From NCBI GenBank assembly GCA_022592445.1, contig JABYQR010000126.1, forward strand, positions 48,975 to 112,974: a stretch of DNA of 64,000 nt. The letters are read 5' to 3'. Shown here piece by piece: positions 50,918 through 59,260 of the stretch (positions are counted from its first letter, which is position 1; each line of letters opens with the position of its first letter). Origin of the DNA: Cytidiella melzeri (lineage: Eukaryota; Basidiomycota; Agaricomycetes; Polyporales; Irpicaceae). Position numbers and translations under genes: made by a program. The notes beneath the pieces are model-generated. The model ran no database searches, was not told the DNA's origin, and saw nothing but the letters and a program-made list of their open reading frames with translations.

Positions 50918-51730
50918 TCAAGCGAGAGACCAAGACCTCCTCTCCGCCGGGAAGAACTTTTCTCTGGCAGTTTTGCTGACCACATGCACGGCAAAGTCTC
51001 CTGCGTCGATCATTGCCCATCCATCCCTTATTTCTCTTCGTCTAGGTGGGAGAAGCACTGGAGGATCTTCTTTCAAAAGCTACAGCAACGACGTTCTTGA
51101 TGAGAAAAGGGACAAGAGTCGTTCGGCTATTACTAGAAAACATACCGACTGACGAACTTGCCTCACAACGGAGTCGATCGCACCTCTGTCTTCAGTTCCC
51201 TCCTTGACCTACATAGTAGCATGACATTTTCAGTCTGGTTCTCCCAGGTTGCGCTCAAGCTACGAACTCACCTCTGCAATGAGAATCCACCGCCACAGGC
51301 CAACATCCTCCTCTCCCTCCATTCCCTCACCAACATATGACCTTCCCCTCTTTCTCCTTCCCTTCGGTCCAGACGCAGGTAGCGGAGGGCCGACGTCCGT
51401 CGGGAGCGGTTTGGTCACCAGGAGCGTTCCAGATTCGAGAAACGGAGATGTAGAGAGTTTGGAGTGAAGACGGGCTAGAGGCGTGGTATGTGAGAGCTCG
51501 GATGGAAGAGCTGGAAGTTGTTCATGATGTTGAGAGAGCGCTAGAACTGGGTGTTGTTTGGGTAGAGGCGGCGAATGACTGCTGGTACGACTCGGTAGTA
51601 GCGCGTCCGAAGCGTCGACAAACCATGGTATGCTTGAGGACGCGGTTGTCGTCGATAGAACGCGTGCTGAGTACGCGTTGGTGCGCGCAAGAGGGCGAAG
51701 GACTGCTGAAGAGAGTCTGAACGTTTGCAT
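50918..51730 (-). CDS. Mitochondrial RsfS-like (ribosome silencing factor) protein
   Basis: 227 residues in three exons: 51730-51272, 51208-51146 and 51079-50918, all joining exactly in frame (153, 21 and 53 codons). The N-terminus is a mitochondrial presequence (MQTFRLSSAVLRPLARTNAY). After a Pro/Ser-rich stretch comes WRWILIAEVKEGTEDRGAID, SVVRQVRQSLLKEDPPVLLP and DGWAMIDAGDFAVHVVSKTA then REKFFPAE. The block W-x-x-x-D-x-G-D-x-x-V-H-x-x-x-x-x-R-E is the RsfS/Iojap core that docks on uL14 of the large ribosomal subunit. In yeast this domain is the N-terminal half of Atp25; here it stands alone. The role in mitochondrial ribosome assembly is inferred from family. The RsfS domain seems short at its front, so confidence in the exact function is moderate. 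Confidence 0.75.
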
Positions 51731-53000
51731 GAGGTTTGTGCTCAGGCAGTGGTGGCAGCTTTGGCTTCAGAGAGAGTCGTCGCGTGATCCGTCTTCATTA
51801 GGCAACTGAGGTCGTTCAAGCTCAGCCGCATTCACTATCTTCCAATTGCAATGCAGTCATCTACGTCTACCACTCATCCTTACCAGATATCGCAATGGTG
51901 CCCTCGAATGTTGCCATTCCCTGCTGGGTACGCGGAAAAGATGTATAAGTACTCAAAAAGGTCAACTGTTTCGCGTCATACAATTCACTCGGACGCATGT
52001 TGCAGTTTGTGCGGTTGATGGCGCGGTAAAGTCTCCGCCATGACCTACACGCAATAGAACTCAAGTGTGTTCACGATATCCGCAGAGCTCCACTGCCATG
52101 CTCGTGAACGTCAAAAGCGATTCATTATGAAGGTGCGTGTAGCATACTGGAGTGCATCTTTCACTGAAAACAGTCGTCCTGCCCTCAGTATTTCCGTTCA
52201 TCAACAGCCGCATGATGATGCTGCGCAAAACATATGTCGTACGTGACCTGAATACGTGCCAAGAGCTTTCATTTCATTGGCTTACAGCTTTACGCGCTAT
52301 CCCACGGGCGTACGCTAGCGTCACACTCTACGACATGCGGCAACATACGCGTTTTGAACAAACCGCTGGAAGAATCTGTTCATCTGTCGCGGCAGTGGAG
52401 TACGTCCGGAAATAATGTTCAAAGTCAGTGATTGCGGTGAGTCCGATGTCAGAAATTGTATTCCGCCCCACTTCTTTCTTCTCAGGATTGTCAAAGTTGA
52501 TCTCAAACATGTTATGTCGCCATTCACGTATTGGGTAACGATACGCGAAGCCGTGTAGACGTGTTCTCTTTGAGCACGCCGCATTCCGCTGGACCAATCA
52601 CGTTGCAACGTTTCCTCGCTCTAAGTACAACAACGTGTACTAGGTATTCATTTGCGTGCCCTATGGCGAACATTCTCACATAGGTCTGACGACCTGCACT
52701 GCACAATAGCCTCCCACGCCTGTAAGTGATCTTTTTGTTACGCTGTACCCTGATTTTCTGATTTGCTGCTGTCATTAGGCAGTGTCCCCGTTATGTTCCC
52801 AGTTCGTCATACTGAACGCCGTGTTGATCACGAATGTCGAATTCTCGCGCGTGACAAGTACAGGTGCCGTGAATGCGAAGGGCGCGTTGACGAAGGTATC
52901 CACCGGACCTTGTATAGCCAACATGCGTCATGTCAAAACTTGGTGCGCATTTCGCGACATATACGGAGCTCCTTGACCACAGGTTGAGCCCTCGCAAACG
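51731..53000. other. Gene-poor region upstream of the hydrophobic secreted protein
   Basis: About 1.3 kb. Short frames on both strands have no family likeness. It may be the extended promoter of the gene at 53125. Confidence 0.4.
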
Positions 53001-53008
53001 TATAAAAA
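53001..53008 (+). promoter_or_regulatory. TATA box of the hydrophobic secreted protein gene
   Basis: TATAAAAA at 117-124 bases before the ATG at 53125, followed at about +30 by pyrimidine-rich sequence (CATCCTGACTAG, then CTTCTCACTCC). This is a strong fungal core promoter layout with a leader of roughly 90 nt. Confidence 0.65.
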
Positions 53009-53124
53009 GGGGGTCGAGACCACCCATAATTCCCCATCCTGACTAGCAGTCGCACTTCGCCTCTCTCAGGACCTTCAGCTTCTCACTCCAGTATCTCAAA
53101 CTCCTTCCTCTCAACACCAACATC

Positions 53125-53934
53125 ATGTTGTTCCGATCCATCGCCACACTCGCCACATTCGCGCTCAGCGTTGTTTCAGTCATCGCTGCCCCCGCTGCGA
53201 ACGCAGATGCTGCAGCTCTCGTGAAGAAGGCGGACCCACAGAGCATTCCCGAGATTTTTGCGGGCGCCACAACGTCCCTGACGCCACTCACTGAGCAGCT
53301 TCGTGCGTAGTCCATCTTGTTCGTGGCCTCGAGGATGACTCGACTAACCTCCGATGGTATCAGAGGGCCTCGGTCCTGATGACCTGACGGTAGACAAGAT
53401 CTCCCCAATCCTGGGTAGCATCACCGTAATTTTGGATGAGGTTGTCACCAACGTCAAGCTCCTCGTCGGAAAGGAGGCTTCCATTGTTCTGTTGACCGTT
53501 GACGGCACTGTCATCGTCCTCGCTCACGACTTGGCCGTTATCGTCTCCGAGCTCGTCCACGTAAGTCAGGAAACGTCATCGTCCCCCCTCATCTTCTAAC
53601 ACAGTCGACGGCCATCTAGCTCGTCTTGACCGCCTTGGGCGCCGTTCTTAGCCTCCTCAGTGCCCACCCCGTCGCCGCCGGTGCCGAGATCCATTCTCTG
53701 CTCTTCCAAGTTGGGTAAGTAAGAATAGATGGACATCGCGAGCAATACATGAGTTGACGTGTATCGATATCGTACAGTCAACTTGTCGGCACTGTCGTCA
53801 TCACCGTCATTCAAGTTGCCGGGGTCCTCCTTCCCGGCCTCTCTGCCGCCATTACTGTGCTTCTCGGTGACCTCGGGTTCCTCATCACCGAGCTCGGCCT
53901 CACCCTCCTCGGCGGCCTGCTCGGTCTCCTCTGA
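53125..53934 (+). CDS. Small secreted hydrophobic protein, unknown function
   Basis: About 200 residues in four exons (53125-53307, 53364-53561, about 53621-53714, about 53778-53934). The start encodes a signal peptide (MLFRSIATLATFALSVVSVI followed by AAPAANADA). The mature part is almost free of aromatic and cysteine residues and very rich in Leu, Val, Ile, Gly, Ala and Ser: LTVDKISPILGSITVILDEV, VTNVKLLVGKEASIVLLTVD, VIVLAHDLAVIVSELVH, LVLTALGAVLSLLSAHPVAA and finally ITVLLGDLGFLITELGLTLL. It has no cysteine pattern, so it is not a hydrophobin. Low-complexity secreted proteins of this kind occur in basidiomycetes, but I know no function. A strong TATA box upstream suggests high or inducible expression. 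Confidence 0.75.
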
Positions 53935-54368
53935 GAGATGTAAAGCAAGTACGTGGCTGACAGCTGGTGCGGTTCGTGAGACGGTGTTCGAGTCTAACAC
54001 GGACTGCTCGTCGGATGCTCATTGGTCCGAGCTGTTAGTTATTCTGTTCTGATTGTCTAAAGTTTTTCTTTCAATTTCTATCACTTTGTCATTGACATTT
54101 TTGTTCGTGATCCGTCTAGTCCGTACATATGTGCCAATGCCTTGATTCACAGAAAATGTCTGTAGAAAATAGTTGATAATGCCTCATGTACCATTAATGA
54201 AGATTTTGTATACGACATTGGGGTGTTCAGAGTGCCCCGCGATTGACTGGCTGATTGACGGCAAAAAATCAACACATACTCCAACCTCGAATTACTGACA
54301 AGCAACTCACTCTGCCCTCCCCTGGATAAAGAGCTAACTTTTGGTTGCTGCCTGATTTAGTGCTTCCA
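53935..54368. other. Intergenic, convergent
   Basis: About 430 AT-richer bases between the stop of the secreted-protein gene and the stop of the next minus-strand frame. Nothing recognised. Confidence 0.4.
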
Positions 54369-54752
54369 TCAGCGCAACCACGATTTCAACCAGTCCCGGA
54401 GATCTGCCATCATATTTTGGCGACTGGTGTTTCCGGATCTCTGTATGTCTTTCGCCACAAGCCACGCGGCCTCCTTCAATCCGCCATCTGCAGGCCTCTC
54501 TTTTTCCACCTGGGCCGTAGCCAGGAGACGCCAGAAATCCTGAGTCTTGGGGGTTTTGCTCATGAGACTTTGGGCATCTGTGAGTGTCATGCCTGTGCCT
54601 GTGATTCTGCGTTTCTCCATGTTGTCAGAGTTGCCAAAGGAAGTTGGAGGGTGGGATCCTATACTGCTGTACGGGGCGGCAGACACAATCACCATATGGA
54701 ATGTGTTGGTGACCATGATGGCAGAAATAATGAGAAAGGTTGAGACATGCAT
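54369..54752 (-). CDS. Possible small secreted protein or 3' exon
   Basis: An intact frame of 127 codons opening MHVSTFLIISAIMVTNTFHM, a hydrophobic start that could be a signal peptide (cleavage near SAA-PY), followed by a KR-containing region (NMEKRRITGTG). The rest is a polar helical domain (LTDAQSLMSKTPKTQDFWRL, EAAWLVAKDIQRSGNTSRQN, MMADLRDWLKSWLR). The composition looks more protein-like than the frame on the opposite strand. Function not recognised. The N-terminal hydrophobic part could instead be an exon of the gene to its right. Confidence 0.45.
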   Translation of the reverse strand: MHVSTFLIISAIMVTNTFHMVIVSAAPYSSIGSHPPTSFGNSDNMEKRRITGTGMTLTDAQSLMSKTPKTQDFWRLLATAQVEKERPADGGLKEAAWLVAKDIQRSGNTSRQNMMADLRDWLKSWLR

Positions 54753-54907
54753 GATGGTACTATTGGATGTTGCGAAAAGACGATGAAAGGGTTTGGAAAG
54801 AGCAAGACAGCTAGCAGTAAGGAACCATTTGAGTACAGCAACTCAGAGTGAGGCAACAGGACCAACAATGTACATACCGGCCAGCGCTACAGCGATGAAA
54901 ATATAGG

Positions 54908-55430
54908 CTATACGGGAACAACTTGGGGATGAGTATTGAGTGGCGAGGGAGGTGGCAAGGCATTTAAATCTCTCGAGTTATCAGAGGGGTTGAAACTGTC
55001 TTGTCTGGTAAGCTCGATGGATCTCTTGACATCTAATGTCTTCACACCCCCTCTCGGGCTCATCATGATCTCGTCTGCCGCCTGCCCTACAAGTACCTCC
55101 TTTATGGAAGCAAGTGCGGAGTGAACATTAACGGCCGCCAGCGCAACTCAGTCTTGCTGCGACATTTCAGGTACAAAATCCGTGGCTCATAGTACATTAC
55201 CGATCAGGCCATATACTGTGTGTGAAGGCTGTCGTGGTGTAGACTACGATAGCCTGAGACACGGATAAAAACTGAAACAGTACAGAACCAGTTGGCTCAA
55301 ACAAGAGATTGCGGCGCAAATGCACAGCAACCTGAAACTCGCCCGGAAACTTGATCACCTCCGACCGCAATTCTGCAGGGCTCGACAACGCACTTTCGAG
55401 CCAGGAGAGATTGATAATGCTCTCAAACAT
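54908..55430 (-). CDS. Uncharacterised protein, possible membrane protein
   Basis: Exon 1 opens MFESIINLSWLESALSSPAE at 55430 and continues VIKFPGEFQVAVHLRRNLLF, then the hydrophobic VLFQFLSVSQAIVVYTTTAF. A donor gtatat at about 55216 joins in phase to about 55148 and continues LAAVNVHSALASIKEVLVGQ, then a polar tail (MSPRGGVKTLDVKRSIELTR, NPSDNSRDLNALPPPS) that stops at 54908. Just beyond, another frame encodes a membrane-like RIAYIFIAVALAGMYIVGP, so the real gene may be longer, with more introns. I recognise no family. The model is a guess from open frames and splice sites. Confidence 0.4.
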
Positions 55431-56187
55431 TGTGGTGGGTTTTAGGCCTGTGGAGAAACATGGGAGAGGTAGGAGAATGACTGACGACTGGCAAGGAGCC
55501 TCGGAGGGTCACCGTGTAGCAACGCGGGCGATCATTAATCACGATCAGGCGCGACTCGGACGTCTCAGGGGAACATAGCATCACTGCCGCATCCGAATTA
55601 GGTTATGAAGAACTTTGTGGCGCGGCGACTTGTTCACACCTCATTTGTGCTTCTCATCGTTTGCACCGTCCCTTGCACACCAGTAGACGAATTTGTCACC
55701 ACGCAAAAATTATGGGATAGAAATATCACCCATGTGACCAACGTCAGGTATACATGACATTTTTGCTGAGTGAAGCGAGTGCAGATAGGGCAAGCTAAGC
55801 AAAAGTGAACTTAGTAAGGCTAGTAGCTAACAATTCAGGAGAGCGCGGAATATATAGTAAGAGCTCTAGAGTCAGTCGGAAAAGCGTAATTCATTCCGTG
55901 CGTACGTACTGTTCGCCGGCTTGTTTGCGACAACGATCACGTTCATAGTCAACTAGTACTGCAGGAGGTCGAGTAAGAGATATTCATCAGTCACGAGCAA
56001 TTGAGTACAAGAAGCAATTGAGTACAAGATACAGGAGATTACTGAAGGAGATGAAGGACGCAACCTTCGGAGCGATATCATGAGATGACCTGAGTACAGC
56101 TACAAGTAATACCAGAATAAGATAGTGTGTGTGGACCGTGATGTAATGAGCAGTGTCCGTGGTATACATACGCAACGATCCTTAAGA
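55431..56187. other. Intergenic, with a 17-bp tandem duplication
   Basis: About 760 bases between the PARG stop and the start of the gene to its left. The 17-mer gcaattgagtacaagaa is repeated directly at 55997-56013 and 56014-56030 (last base differs). Otherwise nothing recognised. Confidence 0.5.
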
Positions 56188-57447
56188 TTAATCACTGAGC
56201 GCAGCTGCAGCAACATCCGCCTCGAATACGCGCATCTCAAACGCAGACTTGAACGGCTGAAATAGCTTGCCAGGAACAGCAAAGACAACGCGCTCAAAGA
56301 CATTCTTGAATCGCGCAGGTTGAGAACCATCTCCCTCTTGCTGGCCACATACGAGCAATTCGGCCCAAATGGATGCAATGACCTCGACGTTGTTCTGGCT
56401 CGAACCACATCCGAAAGCGCCTAGGATGATGATACGATGGCGCTTGTCTTCGAAGATTCGAAGAACACGTGCCATGCGCTCCTTCATAGCGCTGCGTATG
56501 CCGTTCTCGAAAAGCTCTTTCTCCGAGGGTAGGATGATGTGCTTGGCGCGAACCATGGCTGCGTTGACAGGCACAGCGGATACGACGGATATCGAATAAG
56601 GAGGAATGAAGTCGCCACCAATAGAATCTGTTACTTCGGCATCATCAGGATCGGCACGGAAAGCAACGACACCAGGCGAGTAGAGCATAGAATGGTCGTG
56701 AAGACCGCTGCCGTCGTCAGTCTTATAGAACCTGTGCTCCTGGTAGAAAGGTCGAGCGGCGTCCGAAGTTAAACTCGCGATGAGAGAGCTATGACGGGCG
56801 ATGACGTCTTCTTGCTCGTCTGCGCCGTTCAGATACCCGCAAGCAGGCTTCTTTGGCGAGGCAAACGACAAAACGCCAACGGTAGAGGAGGAGGATATGT
56901 GCGATAGTTGACGAGCAGAAGCCAAAGTAGAACCATGCACAAAGTCAAAGCAGGTTGTCGCCGACGCCGATGACGGACGCGTAGTAGCCCACAGGGCCAG
57001 CTGCTCAGAGTAATGGGCATAGTGCACGGTATTCTGCCTGGTGAGCTGGATCTGTGGGAAAATATCGTAGGACGTGCGCTTTACAGACGGGTATGCCTGA
57101 TCGGAGGGTGTTTCTGTAATGGGAGCAGCAGAAGGAGAAGCAGGTGGAACACGTCGTTCTACAACGTACTGTCCGTCACCGAGTACTATCTGCTGTGTCT
57201 CCAACGCAATCGCTGCCCATCGCGCTCGTATAGCCTTTTGCTTCTCAAGGACAAGGTGGAAGGAATGCCTTCGACTCCTTGCTGTGTTTGAGATCTTCCT
57301 TGGAGTGACTCGTTCTGACAGTTTCTTCTTCGTGTGCTGGCGCTGTAGGTCCTCTGATGAGAGACGCTTGATGAGTTTGGAGGGTGTGGCAGCTCGTCGT
57401 GGGCGTTGGCCAGAGCGGCGAGCTGTGGTTCGCTTGCGATGGTGCAT
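56188..57447 (-). CDS. Microbial-type PARG (TIGR02452/DUF2263) homologue
   Basis: An intronless gene of 419 codons, unusual for this window. The ATG at 57447 (MHHRKRTTARRSGQRPRRAA) is preferred; an in-frame ATG at 57546 would put a TATA-like element inside the coding region. The basic N-terminus may be a nuclear signal. The macrodomain-like part has ALETQQIVLGDGQYVV, TCFDFVHGSTLASARQL, VGVLSFASPKKPACGYLNGA then DEQEDVIARHSSLIASLTS, YQEHRFYKTDD, MLYSPGVVAFRAD, ISVVSAVPVNA, RIIILGAFGCGSSQNNVEVI and FERVVFAVPG. This is the bacterial-type poly(ADP-ribose) glycohydrolase layout. The usual GGG...QEE signature reads ACG...QED here, so activity is uncertain. ADP-ribose binding or hydrolysis is the expected role. 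Confidence 0.85.
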   Translation of the reverse strand: MHHRKRTTARRSGQRPRRAATPSKLIKRLSSEDLQRQHTKKKLSERVTPRKISNTARSRRHSFHLVLEKQKAIRARWAAIALETQQIVLGDGQYVVERRVPPASPSAAPITETPSDQAYPSVKRTSYDIFPQIQLTRQNTVHYAHYSEQLALWATTRPSSASATTCFDFVHGSTLASARQLSHISSSSTVGVLSFASPKKPACGYLNGADEQEDVIARHSSLIASLTSDAARPFYQEHRFYKTDDGSGLHDHSMLYSPGVVAFRADPDDAEVTDSIGGDFIPPYSISVVSAVPVNAAMVRAKHIILPSEKELFENGIRSAMKERMARVLRIFEDKRHRIIILGAFGCGSSQNNVEVIASIWAELLVCGQQEGDGSQPARFKNVFERVVFAVPGKLFQPFKSAFEMRVFEADVAAAALSD

Positions 57448-57501
57448 GGTGGTGGAAAGGCGGGAAAATTGATGTGGGCTTCTGGAGCTGTGCTGCGCCG
57501 T

Positions 57502-57534
57502 GTTATATATTGTGAAGACCACGTGGCCCACGTG
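57502..57534. promoter_or_regulatory. TATA-like element and two CACGTG boxes in a divergent promoter
   Basis: Between the PARG and SHR3 starts (208 bases). GTTATATA at 57502-57509 reads TATATAAC on the minus strand, about 55 bases before the PARG ATG. Two palindromic CACGTG E-boxes lie at 57520-57525 and 57529-57534, as bound by bHLH factors in fungi. Confidence 0.5.
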
Positions 57535-57655
57535 CCTCGATCTCATGGCGTCTAATCACCATTCCTTCACCAAGAAATCACAAGCCTCTTACAGCACACA
57601 TCTTGGCTCCTCCGTCCACGACCACGATCGCCACCAAATCCCTTCGTTTTCTCAG

Positions 57656-58449
57656 ATGGCTGGTCTACGAATGAGTGTGGTTGTTGGGGCGACAGCTTTT
57701 CTACTTGGTAAAGCCTTTCTGAAAGCTCCAGTGCTCACCAGGCTAACATCGACGTAGGCTTGCTCTTCACACATTGGATAGCAGATTCCCTTACTTTGTG
57801 GAAGACTCCCCCAACTCAAACCGACGCTAGACTGTGGGCGGCCGCGACCTATTACTCAATACTGTCGCGCATGCCTCCCACGCTGCTGTACATTCACGGC
57901 TCGGTTGCTTTACTCGGAGCAACAACGTTGTTCTGGAGCCTGGGAGATGGGAACGCTGGGAACTTCATGTTCGATGGCGGAAGTATACGTGAGTTCAGAA
58001 TTGCTTGATCTAGTGTTGATGGTACTCAATTGATTGGGTAGTCTTGTACACCTCAGCCATAATGATGTACATGTTCTCTGTGCTACCAAGTACGTGTGAC
58101 ATATCCTTCATCTGTACTCCTTACAATGCCCAACGAACTTGTACATCTTGCAGACATATCAGAAAACTTCAAACCTCTCACTCTTCCTTTCATCAACAAG
58201 CTGAGCGCACCCACGCAACATCTACCGCCATTTCCTGCATCACTGAAAAGCCCAACGCTCGAACTTGCCTCGTCGCATCTTGTGTGCAGCGTTGCACTCA
58301 CTGGAGTTCTAGTCTTGCAAGCTGGCCGGTGGTGGGCCGAGCAGAAGGACGATGACGAGGAGGAGGAGGTACAGGCAGAGCAGAAAGTCGCTGAAAATCT
58401 GAAGCGCAGCGAGGTGCCTGTGGTCGACGCGTCGAAGAAGGAAACATGA
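57656..58449 (+). CDS. SHR3: SHR3-type ER chaperone for amino-acid permeases
   Basis: Shr3 is an integral ER membrane chaperone that keeps amino-acid permeases from aggregating before export. The start MAGLRMSVVVGATAFLLG at 57656 enters the first membrane segment directly; after an intron comes LLFTHWIADSLTLWKTPPTQ, then ARLWAAATYYSILSRMPPTL, LYIHGSVALLGATTLFWSLG, GNFMFDGGSIILYTSAIMMY and MFSVLPNI. After a loop (SENFKPLTLPFINKLSAPTQ) is the fourth segment, SSHLVCSVALTGVLVLQAGR. The C-terminal tail is acidic with many Glu/Lys and ends DASKKET, in keeping with the charged cytosolic tail of the family. Three introns. The order of membrane segments and the WKTPPT-type loop identify it well. Upstream in-frame codons reach 57547 but that extension is polar and lies in the divergent promoter. 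Confidence 0.88.
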
Positions 58450-59009
58450 TTCTGCATTCGTAGACTCAAGCGAACTGTTTTGGCCCAATAGCTCAGTTTT
58501 TGGGTGCACAGGTAGCTATAAACGGACCAGTTATTGCTCGAGAACATGATCAGACCTTCAGCTTTGGACGGCCGTGATGACCGGTTACAATGAGCGTGCT
58601 CACTTCCGGAAAAGAATACCTGTACATGTATTAAAGTGTGTGCATCTTCACTGAAATACCATACTGATATCGCAGCTGCTAGCAGCACGCTGGCGAATTT
58701 CAATGTGCTACCGAAGCCACAGTAAGGACTTTTAAGCCAGGCTGGCCTTTCGAATGTGTGGCCCCGTGTGACAGGCACACGCAAATGCCTCAACACTTGA
58801 TGGTTCCATTCCAATTGGAAGGAGCATACCATTGATCCTGCAAAGACTTCAAGTTCGCCTTGTTTCATAATCCAGTTAAGTACGTCGGACCAAGGCACGT
58901 GATCGTTGTGGGCGACCGACGTCCTCAAGCAGGCTCCAGCTACGGCTGACCATAACCACCACTGACAACGCGACTCTTCTTGCGCAATCTCACCCAAAGT
59001 GAACGGCAT
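58083..59009 (-). CDS. Uncertain long open frame, partly antisense to SHR3
   Basis: A continuous frame whose first ATG (59009) gives MPFTLGEIAQEESRCQWWLW, then SAVAGACLRTSVAHNDHVPW and VLNWIMKQGELEVFAGSMVC. About 185 codons lie outside SHR3, the rest runs antisense through the last SHR3 exon, which cannot be coding on both strands in the ordinary way. It is long for chance, but I recognise no family and the antisense half is likely a shadow. The upstream half could be an exon of an unrecognised gene. Confidence 0.2.
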   Translation of the reverse strand: MPFTLGEIAQEESRCQWWLWSAVAGACLRTSVAHNDHVPWSDVLNWIMKQGELEVFAGSMVCSFQLEWNHQVLRHLRVPVTRGHTFERPAWLKSPYCGFGSTLKFASVLLAAAISVWYFSEDAHTLIHVQVFFSGSEHAHCNRSSRPSKAEGLIMFSSNNWSVYSYLCTQKLSYWAKTVRLSLRMQNHVSFFDASTTGTSLRFRFSATFCSACTSSSSSSSFCSAHHRPACKTRTPVSATLHTRCDEASSSVGLFSDAGNGGRCCVGALSLLMKGRVRGLKFSDMSARCTSSLGIVRSTDEGYVTRTW

Positions 59010-59260
59010 TCCGATGCTCGGATGTCTATACACAGGGCATTTCCTATCCTGCGAAGCAGAATGCTCTTTGTAGACACCCGAGTATTTTGCGAAGCACGTC
59101 CACTGGCATGAGATTAACGTCGGTACGCCTTAAATGGCAGTCAGCTACGAGCATAAAACCGCGCAGAACGGTCGCGTATCCCTACCTACACATTTTCCTT
59201 TCACTCTCATCGCTGACACACAACCATTCTTCACACTCCCATCTTAGCAGGCTAAGCATC

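Noticed and set aside
54345..54743. Plus-strand frame of 132 codons
   Set aside because: It overlaps the minus-strand frame at 54369-54752, which has a hydrophobic N-terminus and a better composition; the plus frame has no recognisable feature.
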